21,612 nt of DNA from GCA-003244245 sp052390495. GTDB lineage: Bacteria; Actinomycetota; Actinomycetes; Mycobacteriales; Pseudonocardiaceae. Shown here piece by piece: positions 14,262 through 21,543 of this stretch (positions are counted from its first letter, which is position 1; each line of letters opens with the position of its first letter). The position numbers and the translations under genes are program-made. Where the stretch lies: positions 1 through 21,612 of the forward strand of contig JBQTGW010000090.1 of NCBI GenBank assembly GCA_052390495.1, read 5' to 3'. The notes under the pieces are model-generated. The model was not told the DNA's origin. It did no database searches and was given only the letters and a program-made list of their open reading frames with translations.

Positions 14262-14966
14262 TCACCGCCCTGTCGTGACGTCCAGCCGTGCCACCTCGCC
14301 GATCACCACGGTCAGTGGCGGAGCCAGCCGCGGGTCCGGCGGCTCGTCGAGGGTGCCGCGGACGGTGCGTTGATGCGGCCGGGTGGCGGCGCTGATCGCG
14401 GCGACCGGGGTATCACCGGGCATCCCGCCCGCCCGCAGCGCGGCGACGATCCTGCGCAGCGCGGAACGTCCGGTGAGCAGCACCACGGTGCCACCGAGCC
14501 GGGCCACGGCGGTCCAGTCCACCTCGTCCGGGTCGTCGTTGGCTGCGACCACGGTCAGCGTGCGGGACAGCTGCCGGACCATCACCGGGATCCCGGCCGC
14601 CGCGGGTGCGGCCACCGCCGCCGACACCCCCGGGACCACGTCGACGGCCACCCCGGCCTCGGCCAGCGCCACGGCTTCCTCCCCACCACGGGACACCACG
14701 AACGGGTCCCCGGCCTTGAGCCGCACCACGCACGCTGCGGTCCGGCCGAGTTCGATGAGCAACGCGTTGATCTCGCACTGCGGCGGGGCCGGGGTGGCGC
14801 CCTGCTTGCCGACGCAGTGCCGGATGGCGCTGGGTGCCAGCGCGAGCAGCTCAGCCATCGAGGACCGGTCATAGACCACGTGCTCGGCCTTGGCCAGCAA
14901 CGCGGCGCCGCGTCGGGTCAACAGCTCGGGGTCCCCGGGTCCGGCTCCTACCAGATGAACGGTCAC
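14262..14966 (-). CDS. cobA: Short uroporphyrinogen-III C-methyltransferase (SUMT)
   Basis: The 234-residue product is a single tetrapyrrole methylase domain. It has the P-loop-like VGAGPGDPELLT at the start, an AEHVVYDRSS segment, RLKAGDPFVVSRGGEEA and VVPGVSAAVAAPAAAGIPV. SUMT adds methyls at C2 and C7 of uroporphyrinogen III to give precorrin-2. Compared with the CysG copy at 18413, the canonical THRGLT segment is replaced by VRQLSRT and the VGKR-Q-EIN region is altered (VGKQGATPAPPQCEINALL), so it may be a diverged paralogue with a shifted substrate. GTG 14966 overlaps the cobJ stop (GTGA). The open frame extends upstream to 15275, but only antisense-like sequence is added there. Confidence 0.85.
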   Translation of the reverse strand: MTVHLVGAGPGDPELLTRRGAALLAKAEHVVYDRSSMAELLALAPSAIRHCVGKQGATPAPPQCEINALLIELGRTAACVVRLKAGDPFVVSRGGEEAVALAEAGVAVDVVPGVSAAVAAPAAAGIPVMVRQLSRTLTVVAANDDPDEVDWTAVARLGGTVVLLTGRSALRRIVAALRAGGMPGDTPVAAISAATRPHQRTVRGTLDEPPDPRLAPPLTVVIGEVARLDVTTGR

Positions 14967-15706
14967 CGGCTGATATCCCGTGCTGTGACCAGCCAGGAGT
15001 CGATCCGGGCGGTGGCCGATGAGCCGACGATAACCACGGTGCGCATGCAGGCGGTGGCGGGATCGACCGCCTCCAACGTGGTCAGCTCCACCCGCTCGCC
15101 GTCTCGCCCCGCATCGGTGACCAGCCCGACCGGGGTGTCTCCGGGCCGGTACTCGGTGAGCACATCGAGGGCCTTGCCGAGCTGCCACGGCCTGCCCATC
15201 GAGCGGGGGTTGTACAGCGCGAGCACCAGGTCGGCCGCGGCCACCGCCCGCAGCCGGGCTTCGATCGTCGCCCATGGGGCAAGCAGGTCGGACAAGGTGA
15301 CACAGGCGAAATCCCGGGCCAGCGGGGCACCGAGCAGCGCCGCGGCCGCGGTGGCCGCCGTGACGCCGGGCACCACCCGCACCCGGGGTCGACGCTCGAT
15401 GGGCAGCGTGGCGGCGGTGGTCAAAGCGAGCGAGGCCATGCCGTAGACGCCTGCGTCACCGGAGGACACCAGCGCCACCCGCGCACCGTCCTCGGCAGCG
15501 TGCACGGCCGCCGCTGCCCGGTCGGCCTCCGAGCCCATCGCGCTGGACAGCAGCTTCTGGTGGGGGCCGGTGAGGTCCGCGCACGCCGCCAGATACGAGC
15601 GATACCCGACGACTACCTGCGCGTCCCGGACGGCGTCCTCGGCAGCGTGGGTGCGGTGCGTCCGCCCGCCAGGTCCCAGCCCGACGACGGTGAGCGAACC
15701 GGTCAT
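14963..15706 (-). CDS. cobJ: Precorrin-3B C17-methyltransferase (CobJ/CbiH type)
   Basis: The 247-residue product opens TGSLTVVGLGPGGRTHRTHAA, and carries VVVGYRSYL, VALVSSGDAGVYGMASL, VVPGVTAATAAAALLGAPLA, CVTLSDLLAPW and LVLALYNPRSMGRPWQLGKA, all typical of CobJ/CbiH. The enzyme methylates C17 and drives ring contraction in the corrin pathway. Actinobacteria often carry it fused to CobI; here it stands alone and no cobI is in the window. ATG 15706 overlaps the cobM stop (ATGA). Whether it acts before or after cobalt insertion is not decided by sequence; a CbiX in the same window leaves the early-insertion route open. Confidence 0.94.
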   Translation of the reverse strand: MTGSLTVVGLGPGGRTHRTHAAEDAVRDAQVVVGYRSYLAACADLTGPHQKLLSSAMGSEADRAAAAVHAAEDGARVALVSSGDAGVYGMASLALTTAATLPIERRPRVRVVPGVTAATAAAALLGAPLARDFACVTLSDLLAPWATIEARLRAVAAADLVLALYNPRSMGRPWQLGKALDVLTEYRPGDTPVGLVTDAGRDGERVELTTLEAVDPATACMRTVVIVGSSATARIDSWLVTARDISR

Positions 15707-16548
15707 GGCAACCTGCGCTTGGCGGCGGGGATAGCGCGACCGGCGGTGCTGCCGGGCACCGAGCGCCGACGGCAGCCGTGTGAGTAGTCGGGATCATAGA
15801 GTCGGCTACGGGTGCCTGCGCCGGTGCCGGACAGTGCTTTTCCAGCTGGCATCAGGGCCGGTCCAACCAACACCAGCGCGGCGGTCCGGATCCCGGAGGC
15901 GGCCAGCGTATCGGCGACGCCGTCCACCGTCGTGGTGATCACGGTCTCGTCCGGCCAGCTGGCTTTCGCGACGATCACGGCGGGGGTCTGCGGCGGATAG
16001 CCGGCCAGCAGCTCCGCACGCAGCGCCGAGGGTCGGGCGGCGGACAGATAAACGGCCATCGTGGTGCCATGCCGAGCAAACGCGGCGACGCTCTCCGTCT
16101 CCGGCATCGAGGCGGCGGTCCGGCCACCACCGAGCCGGGTGAGCACCACGCTCTGCGCTACCCCCGGCACGGTGAGCTCGACCCCGGCGGTGGCGGCGGC
16201 CGCGGCCAGCGAGCCGACCCCCGGCACGATCTCGAAGGCCCGCTTGTGCTCGGTGCACCAGGCGATCTGCTCGGTCAACGCGGAGTAGAGCGAGATGTCC
16301 CCAGAGTGCAGCCGCACGATCGCGGCATCGGGTTGCGCGTCATACACCGCGAGCACGTCCTCCAGCGTCATGCCCGCCGAGTCGTAGCGCTCGGCGTCGT
16401 CTCGGCAATGGTCCAACATTGCGGCGGGCACCAGCGAGGACGCCCAGATCACCACGTCAGCCTCGGCGAGCCGCTGGGCGGCCCGCAAGGTGAGCAGGTC
16501 CGGCGCGCCGGGCCCCGCACCGACGAACGAGATTATCCCAGCGGTCAC
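15703..16548 (-). CDS. cobM: Precorrin-4 C11-methyltransferase (CobM/CbiF type)
   Basis: The 281-residue product begins VTAGIISFVGAGPGAPDLLT and has VIWASSLVPAAML, VRLHSGDISLYSALTEQIAW, VPGVGSLAAAAATAGVELTV, AVYLSAARPSALR and VIVAKASWPDE, the CobM/CbiF signature. It methylates C11 of precorrin-4. The C-terminal SRLYDPDYSHG tail is common in actinobacterial copies. GTG 16548 is preferred, with GGAGG about ten bases before it; the frame continues upstream to 16809 but adds residues unlike the family and overlaps the opposite gene. It is the first gene of the operon cobM-cobJ-cobA-cbiM-cbiQ. I saw no cobalamin riboswitch in its leader. Confidence 0.93.
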   Translation of the reverse strand: MTAGIISFVGAGPGAPDLLTLRAAQRLAEADVVIWASSLVPAAMLDHCRDDAERYDSAGMTLEDVLAVYDAQPDAAIVRLHSGDISLYSALTEQIAWCTEHKRAFEIVPGVGSLAAAAATAGVELTVPGVAQSVVLTRLGGGRTAASMPETESVAAFARHGTTMAVYLSAARPSALRAELLAGYPPQTPAVIVAKASWPDETVITTTVDGVADTLAASGIRTAALVLVGPALMPAGKALSGTGAGTRSRLYDPDYSHGCRRRSVPGSTAGRAIPAAKRRLP

Positions 16549-16670
16549 GGTTGCGGGACCTCCGTCAGGCACCGGCCAGAGCGCCGACGCACTGCCCGTG
16601 AGGGTATCCGATACGGTCCTCGCGACCCGGTGCGCTGCACCCCGCGAGCGAGTCATGACGCTGCGGGTAA

Positions 16671-16726
16671 CGGGGAACATCCCCGAATCGATCATTCGGA
16701 TGTTAGGGAATTTCGATTCGGGGAGG
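16671..16726 (+). promoter_or_regulatory. Alternative hairpins overlapping the RBS of the NPCBM-like gene
   Basis: The segment TCCCCGAATCGA (16680-16691) is perfectly complementary over 12 bp to TCGATTCGGGGA (16713-16724), which includes most of the ribosome-binding site GGGGAGG (16720-16726). The same CCCCG (16681-16685) can instead pair with CGGGG just upstream (16671-16675, loop AACAT). The two pairings exclude each other: one hides the RBS, the other frees it. The perfect inverted repeat could also be a DNA operator in the divergent promoter region shared with cobM. The complementarity is visible; switching is inferred. Confidence 0.5.
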
Positions 16727-16730
16727 CATT

Positions 16731-17399
16731 GTGGGGCAGCAAGATCGCGAGGTTCGTCCGCAGCGAGCTGGGCGGGACAAGCAGATTCCGGCTGCCCTGA
16801 TCCAGGCAATCGGAGCCGTCCTCGCTGCGACGGTGACTGTGGTCGGCGGCCTTTGGACGAACCTGCTCACCTACACCGGCCCGGGGGCCGCTCCGCTGAC
16901 ACCCGCGACCGTCACCCTCCCGCCGAGCACCGTGACCGTCTCTGCCCCGCCCGGTCCGTCCCGAACCGAGCAGCCTGGACCCGCGAACATACTGGCAGCC
17001 GGTTCGGTCTCCCTCACCGATCTAAAGCCCGTCGAGGGAAGCGCCCAAACCGGGCCGCAGCGGGTCAACACTCGCTCCTACTCCGATACAGTGTACCAGT
17101 ATTCCGATTGCCGAAAAAAGAGTAGAGCGACTTACCAGTTGGACCGCAGCTACAATTTCTTCGAGGCCATAGTCGGTCCTTCCGATGATTCTCAATCCAA
17201 CCACACTGTCGTCTTCGAGATCACTGTCGATGGCCGTGAAGTGCGTAAGGACCAGGTAGCGGTGGGCGAATCGCGTACGATTCGAGCCGACGTCGGCGGT
17301 GGGTACCGGATGACTATTTCCGTGATCAGCGAAGGAGTGTGTTCCGGCGGCGATCTGGAGGCGGTCTGGGCGGAGCCCACCCTGACGTCCACTTCCTGA
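16731..17399 (+). CDS. Membrane-anchored protein with an NPCBM-like (galactose-binding-fold) exported domain
   Basis: The 222-residue product has a short charged N-terminus, one membrane segment (residues about 22-45, AALIQAIGAVLAATVTVVGG), a Pro/Thr/Ser-rich linker (PLTPATVTLPPSTVTVSAPP) and a C-terminal domain of about 130 residues: VSLTDLKPVEG, YQYSDCRKKSRATYQLDRSY, FEAIVGPSDDSQSNHTVVFE and YRMTISVISEGVCSGGDLEA. This pattern fits an NPCBM-like sugar-binding fold, seen in several actinobacterial membrane proteins of unknown role. GTG 16731 has GGGGAGG four bases before it. The gene is divergent from cobM and convergent with the 83-residue hypothetical, and is not an obvious cobalamin gene. 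The C-terminal half is more AT-rich than its surroundings. Confidence 0.75.
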   Translation: MGQQDREVRPQRAGRDKQIPAALIQAIGAVLAATVTVVGGLWTNLLTYTGPGAAPLTPATVTLPPSTVTVSAPPGPSRTEQPGPANILAAGSVSLTDLKPVEGSAQTGPQRVNTRSYSDTVYQYSDCRKKSRATYQLDRSYNFFEAIVGPSDDSQSNHTVVFEITVDGREVRKDQVAVGESRTIRADVGGGYRMTISVISEGVCSGGDLEAVWAEPTLTSTS

Positions 17400-17424
17400 G
17401 GTTCTGCTCCGCGCGCGGCTGCGC

Positions 17425-17676
17425 CTATCGCGAGGCTTCGTCGGGGTCGGCTTCCATGGCGAGGACGAAGTTCTGAACGTAGCGCAGCGCCAGTTCCTTA
17501 CGGTCAGCGACGTGTGGCGCCCAGAGCAGGGCATCCTCCGCGTAGCGGAGCAGATCATCCTTGCTGAGCTGCGACAGGATGTACTCGGCGAGCCCGGGTG
17601 GGTCCAGGTCGGGCCGCTGACGCCGGGCGAGCACGTACTGCGTGGCCAGGTCGCCGTCGTTGTCTTCGATGCCCAT
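17425..17676 (-). CDS. Hypothetical protein, 83 residues
   Basis: I do not recognise this family. The product is acidic and helical, starting MGIEDNDGDLATQYVLARRQ and continuing through LAEYILSQLSKDDLLRYAED to YVQNFVLAMEADPDEASR. There is no signal peptide or membrane segment. ATG 17676 is the likely start, with GGAG about nine bases upstream; the longer frame to 17889 overlaps the cobH start region and reads Arg/Pro-rich. It is divergent from cobH and ends 25 bases from the convergent NPCBM-like gene. Confidence 0.65.
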   Translation of the reverse strand: MGIEDNDGDLATQYVLARRQRPDLDPPGLAEYILSQLSKDDLLRYAEDALLWAPHVADRKELALRYVQNFVLAMEADPDEASR

Positions 17677-17807
17677 GTGTTCGATCTCCGTTCGGCCCCA
17701 CACCCAGTGTGACGGCAATCTGGCGCGCGTGGGGGCGCTCGCCGCCGTTGGGTAGCAGTTCGACACGATGGGGCTGGTCAGGCAGATGCGGACGCGGAAA
17801 GGATGAC

Positions 17808-18416
17808 GTGGCGCGGACCCAGCACCCGATCGAGGTCGAGTCGTACCGGATCCTGCGGTCCCAGGTGGACACCGCGGGACTGCCGCCATGTTCCTGCGCG
17901 GTGACCGAGCGGGTCATCCACACCAGCGCAGATCTCGGTTACGTCACCGACCTGGTCTGCGACGAGGACGCCCTGCGCGCCGGGGTGAACGCATTGGGAG
18001 CGGGCGCGGCACTGGTGGTCGACGTCCGGATGCTCGCGGCAGGCATCACCTCGCGCGAGTCGGTGGTGGCGATCGACCTGGCTCCTTCGCAGTCGGAAGG
18101 GTTGACCCGGCCGCAAGGGTCAACCCGCGCGGCAGCCGGGGTCCGGGCCGCCGTAGCTCGGCACCCCGAGGGAGCCGTCTGGGCCATCGGCAATGCCCCG
18201 ACGGCGTTGCGTGAGCTGATCCGGCTCGCCGCGGCCGGGCTGGTGCGGCCGACCCTGGTGATCGGGCTGCCGGTGGGGTTCGTTGATGCGGCGCAGGCCA
18301 AGGCGGCGTTGCGGGATTCGGGATTACCGGCACTGTCCAACCGCAGCGCCAAGGGCGGCACCGCGGTGGCCGCAGCGGCTGTGAATGCGCTGCTCTACCT
18401 GGACCACACCCAGTGA
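17808..18416 (+). CDS. cobH: Precorrin-8X methylmutase (CobH/CbiC type)
   Basis: The 202-residue product has HPIEVESYRIL at the start, the catalytic-type His in ERVIHTSADLGYV, DVRMLAAGI, AIGNAPTALREL, IGLPVGFVDAAQAKAAL and NRSAKGGTAVAAAAVNALL, all typical of the family. It moves the methyl from C11 to C12 to give hydrogenobyrinic (or cobyrinic) acid. The start GTG 17808 follows AAAGGA with a four-base gap; the open frame runs upstream to 17598 but adds Arg/Trp-rich sequence unlike CobH. The stop overlaps the GTG start of cysG (GTGA), so the two form a coupled pair, divergent from the cobM operon with two unrelated genes between. Confidence 0.94.
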   Translation: MARTQHPIEVESYRILRSQVDTAGLPPCSCAVTERVIHTSADLGYVTDLVCDEDALRAGVNALGAGAALVVDVRMLAAGITSRESVVAIDLAPSQSEGLTRPQGSTRAAAGVRAAVARHPEGAVWAIGNAPTALRELIRLAAAGLVRPTLVIGLPVGFVDAAQAKAALRDSGLPALSNRSAKGGTAVAAAAVNALLYLDHTQ

Positions 18417-19630
18417 ATCCGTACCTGGTCGGGCTGGACCTGGGTGGGCGCCGGGTGGTCGTGGTCGGTGCCGGCGCGGTCGCCGGGCGGCGGCTGCCCC
18501 GGCTGGTCGCGGCCGGTGCGGACGTGCTGCTCATCGCCCCGGAAGCGACCCCGGCGGTGGAAGCGATGGCGGCTGCGGGAGAGCTGCGCTGGGTCGTGCG
18601 GGGCTACGCCGACGGTGATCTGGACGGTGCCTGGTATGCATTGGCAGCCAGCTCCGATCCTGTGGTCAACGCCGCAGTGGCTGCCGAGGCGGCGCGGCGG
18701 CGGGTGTTCTGCGTGCGGGCCGACGACGCGACTGGTGGCACCGCCGTCACCGCGGCCACCGGGGAACATGATGGGCTGCTCATCGGGGTGCTCGCCGGGC
18801 GCCGCCCGCGCCGTTCCGCGGCCGTTCGGGACGCGTTGGTCGAAGCGTTGCGGGTCGGTGTGGTCGATGATGCTCCGGACGCCGAAGACCGCGAGGCTGT
18901 CCCGGGGGTGGCGCTGGTCGGCGCCGGACCCGGCGACCCGGACCTCATCACCGTGCGTGGCCGCCGGCTGCTGGCCCGCGCGGATGTGGTGCTGGCCGAC
19001 CGGCTGGCCCCCCGGGAGCTGCTGGACGAACTCGGTGCGCACGTGCAGGTGATCGACGCCGCGAAGGTGCCCTACGGCCGCGCGATGCGCCAGGAACAGA
19101 TCAATGCCACCCTCATCGAACACGCCAAGGCGGGCCGCTTCGTCGTGCGCCTCAAGGGCGGCGACCCCTACGTCTTCGGTCGGGGTTTCGAGGAGGTGCT
19201 GGCCTGCACCGACGTCGGCGTGCCCGTGACCGTGGTGCCCGGAGTCACCAGCGCGATCTCGGTTCCCGCCGCGGCGGGGGTGCCGGTGACGCACCGCGGC
19301 CTGACCCACGAGTTCGTCGTCGTTTCAGGTCATGTCGCCCCCGACGATCCCGCCTCACTGGTGGACTGGCCCGCGCTCGGACGGCTGCGCGGCACCCTGG
19401 TCCTGCTCATGGCAGTGGAGCGGCTCGGCGCGTTCACCGCCGTCCTGATCGCCCATGGCCGCCCGTCGGACACTCCGGTCGCCGTGATCGCTGACGGCAC
19501 CCTGCGAACCCAGCGAGTGGTGCGCTCGACGCTGGCGCAGGTGGCTGCGGACGTCGCCGCCGCGGGGATTCGGCCGCCCGCGATCGTCGTTGTCGGGCCG
19601 GTGGTGGGCGTGGCGCTTCGCGCCCCGTGA
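18413..19630 (+). CDS. cysG: CysG-type siroheme/precorrin-2 synthase: precorrin-2 dehydrogenase domain plus SUMT
   Basis: The 405-residue product has an N-terminal NAD-binding domain (residues about 1-155: GGRRVVVVGAGAVAGRRLPR, then LIAPEATPAVEAMAAAGELR) and a C-terminal SUMT domain (about 162-405: VGAGPGDPDLITVRGRRLLA, RLKGGDPYVFGRGFEEV, VVPGVTSAISVPAAAGVPVT, HRGLTHEFVVVSGH). Length and layout match Mycobacterium tuberculosis Rv2847c. It methylates uroporphyrinogen III to precorrin-2 and can oxidise that to sirohydrochlorin, the substrate of CbiX. GTG 18413 overlaps the cobH stop. Its last codons and stop (19628-19630) lie inside the 48-bp palindromic repeat, so the C-terminal ALRAP is partly repeat-encoded. 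Confidence 0.93.
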   Translation: MNPYLVGLDLGGRRVVVVGAGAVAGRRLPRLVAAGADVLLIAPEATPAVEAMAAAGELRWVVRGYADGDLDGAWYALAASSDPVVNAAVAAEAARRRVFCVRADDATGGTAVTAATGEHDGLLIGVLAGRRPRRSAAVRDALVEALRVGVVDDAPDAEDREAVPGVALVGAGPGDPDLITVRGRRLLARADVVLADRLAPRELLDELGAHVQVIDAAKVPYGRAMRQEQINATLIEHAKAGRFVVRLKGGDPYVFGRGFEEVLACTDVGVPVTVVPGVTSAISVPAAAGVPVTHRGLTHEFVVVSGHVAPDDPASLVDWPALGRLRGTLVLLMAVERLGAFTAVLIAHGRPSDTPVAVIADGTLRTQRVVRSTLAQVAADVAAAGIRPPAIVVVGPVVGVALRAP

Positions 19631-19668
19631 GTGGCGATGCGGGCTATAGCAACGATTGCCACTCACGG
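19621..19668 (+). repeat. 48-bp palindromic repeat, copy 2
   Basis: This copy has arms GTGAGTGGC (19627-19635) and GCCACTCAC (19658-19666) and a perfect 8-bp centre GCTATAGC (19643-19650) at the midpoint of the 40-bp palindrome. It matches the reverse complement of 1455-1502 at 44 of 48 positions. It holds the cysG stop (19628-19630) and the RIO-kinase stop (19646-19644), which converge here with a negligible gap. A bidirectional terminator function is likely by position. Confidence 0.85.
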
Positions 19669-20573
19669 CTTATCCACAGGCGGGCGGCTCCGGCGGCGGC
19701 GATCTGCTGGGGCAGCCCGTGGGCGGTGAACCACTCGGTCACGATCCGGATGTCCCGGGCGAGGAACGCCGGTCCCTGCGGATTGGCGTAGATGTCCACC
19801 ACCTGGGGCAGATCGATGAGCACCAGCCGGCCGCGGTGTACCAGCAAGTTGAACGGGGACAGGTCGCCGTGCGCCAGTCCCTCGCCGGTGAGCAGCAGCA
19901 GTGCCTCGACGAGCTGGTCCCACAGCTCGCGCAGCTGTACGGATCCGGGTCGCAGCTGCGCCAGCCGGGGTGCCGCCTGCCCGTCCGGTTCGTCAAGGTA
20001 CTCCAGTAAGAGCTCGGTGCCGTGCAGCTGCACCGGGTAGGGCACCGGGGCGCCGAGCTGCCACAGTCGGCCGAGTGCGGCGAACTCAGCCGCTGCCCAC
20101 TGCCCGGACAGCAGGTCCCGGCCGAAGGCGGTGCGCCGGGCCATCGCCCTGGTCTCCCGTGATCGGCGCACCCGCCTGCCCTCGGTGTAGGCGGCGTCGC
20201 GGTGGAACATACGGTGTTCGGCGGTGCGGTAGCGCTTGGCGGCAAGCAGGCAGGACCGGGATGCCCCGGGTATCGCGCGCTGGATCAGGTGTACGTCGGC
20301 TTCCTTGCCGGTCTTGAGCACACCGAGCTCGGTGTCGACCGCGGCGAGCTCGGTGACCAGCCAGTCCGGGTGGGGTTCCGGGCCGTGTTGCCCGACGTCC
20401 CAGGTCGACCACCGATCCCCCGTCACCGGGCCGTCGTCGGATGGCGGGGGAGTGGAGGTGCGCTGGTTTGCGGCGGGTTCGTCGTCGTCGAAACGGCGTC
20501 GCTGCCGTCGTGAGGGGGCGTCGTCGAAGTCGAAGCGGCTGCGGCGGACAGGCAGCCGGTCGTGTTGCGTCAT
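19644..20573 (-). CDS. RIO-type serine/threonine protein kinase
   Basis: The 309-residue product has a charged, low-complexity N-terminus of about 70 residues (RRSRFDFDDAPSRRQRRRFD) and then a RIO kinase domain: LKTGKEADVHLIQRAI (nucleotide loop), CLLAAKRYRTAEH (Lys), AHGDLSPFNLLVHRGRL (catalytic loop) and LVLIDLPQVVDIYANPQG (metal-binding Asp). All key residues are present, so activity is expected. RIO kinases act in ribosome maturation in archaea and eukaryotes; the role of bacterial ones is little known. ATG 20573 was chosen because the protein then starts MTQHDRLPVRR; the upstream frame to 20684 is Pro/Arg-rich. GGAG lies about eleven bases before it. The C-terminal REWQSLL and the stop lie in the 48-bp repeat. 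Confidence 0.9.
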   Translation of the reverse strand: MTQHDRLPVRRSRFDFDDAPSRRQRRRFDDDEPAANQRTSTPPPSDDGPVTGDRWSTWDVGQHGPEPHPDWLVTELAAVDTELGVLKTGKEADVHLIQRAIPGASRSCLLAAKRYRTAEHRMFHRDAAYTEGRRVRRSRETRAMARRTAFGRDLLSGQWAAAEFAALGRLWQLGAPVPYPVQLHGTELLLEYLDEPDGQAAPRLAQLRPGSVQLRELWDQLVEALLLLTGEGLAHGDLSPFNLLVHRGRLVLIDLPQVVDIYANPQGPAFLARDIRIVTEWFTAHGLPQQIAAAGAARLWISREWQSLL

Positions 20574-20781
20574 GAGAGGTGGCTCCGTGGGTTGGCGCCA
20601 CCCCGGGAGCGGTTCAGCCGGTGAGGTGGCGGGAGTACGAGGTCGGGATGAGCCGCGCAGCACTGACAGCCATGTCCCGTCCACCTCCTCCCGTTCGACC
20701 CGGCGTCGCGGGCACCTGCCGTTGTCGGGTGCCAGCCTGGACCGCGGCCGCGTGGTCCGGCAACCGGTTTTCCGACGCTGG

Positions 20782-21525
20782 TCAGGCTGGAACGACGAGA
20801 TCCAGGGTGCGCTCGCCGGTGCGCTCCACCACCAGTCCGCCTCGACGGGCCAGTTTGGCTACGCCGTCGGCGGTGGTTACCTCGCGCGGCGCGGTCGCGA
20901 GCAGCCGAGCCAGGCGGCCCTTATGCGCCTTGTTGTGGTGGCTCACCGTGCTGCGTCGCCCCCGGCTGTCCTCGCAGAGCACCCGCACGGTTACCGCGCC
21001 CGGCAACGGCCCCAACATGATGTAAGGCCCCGAGCGCAGATCGATCACCAAGCCTGTGAGCGTGGCGAGCTGTGCTGCCAGCACCGGGCGCCACACTGAC
21101 CGCATCGTCCCGAGCCCGGGTAGCGATGAAGCGGCGGACAGCCGGTAGCCAGGCACGGGGTCATCGGCGCCGAGCAGCCCGAACAGCGCGGAGGCCACCT
21201 CCAGCCGAGCACCGGCCCGGGCCCGCTCCGCCGGGCGCAGCGAGCCGACGTCCAATGCGTCGTAGAGCACCCCCGTGTAGCGCTGCAGCGCAGGCAACGT
21301 CGGCGCGGTCCACAGCGCGGCGTTACGTTCCAGTTCGCCGTACTGGCCTTCGGACAGGCCCAGCGCGGCCAGCCCGACCGCGCCCTGCCCAGCTAGCCCG
21401 ACCAGTTCGTCGGCCAGTTTCCGGCGGGTCGGGGTGAGCTCCGGATGGGACAACGAGTCCAGCCGCAGCGGCGGGCCATCGCCGCCCGGCGCCTTGGTCT
21501 CCGATGGCGGCAGCAGAACGAGCAC
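20782..21525 (-). CDS. yaaA: YaaA-family peroxide stress protein (DUF328)
   Basis: The 247-residue product opens LVLLPPSETKAPGGDG and carries ELERNAALWTAPTLPALQRY, TGVLYDALD, LVIDLRSGPYIMLGPLPGAV and VSHHNKAHKGRLARLL, all standard for YaaA. The E. coli homologue lowers free iron and limits Fenton damage under hydrogen peroxide stress. GTG 21525 is the start because LPPSETK is N-terminal in the family, but I see no ribosome-binding site before it. It starts 18 bases after the stop of the VOC gene at the window edge and may be co-transcribed with it. A 208-base gap separates it from the RIO kinase, with only short hairpins (GGCACC/GGTGCC). Confidence 0.93.
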   Translation of the reverse strand: MLVLLPPSETKAPGGDGPPLRLDSLSHPELTPTRRKLADELVGLAGQGAVGLAALGLSEGQYGELERNAALWTAPTLPALQRYTGVLYDALDVGSLRPAERARAGARLEVASALFGLLGADDPVPGYRLSAASSLPGLGTMRSVWRPVLAAQLATLTGLVIDLRSGPYIMLGPLPGAVTVRVLCEDSRGRRSTVSHHNKAHKGRLARLLATAPREVTTADGVAKLARRGGLVVERTGERTLDLVVPA

Positions 21526-21543
21526 GAGGTGGCACGCTAGCGG

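Noticed and set aside
13872..15446. Long open frame on the plus strand across cbiM, cobA and cobJ
   Set aside because: It is antisense to three well-supported genes, low in complexity and has no family features.
16549..16730. Cobalamin riboswitch before the cobM operon
   Set aside because: I searched the minus-strand leader for the B12-box core (AGACC with flanking GCC) and the associated conserved stems. Only partial GC-rich resemblances appear, and the 180-base gap is short for the full element.
17677..17807. Cobalamin riboswitch before cobH
   Set aside because: The gap is only about 130 bases and shows no B12 box; the phrase GGTCAGGCAGATGCGG is not enough.
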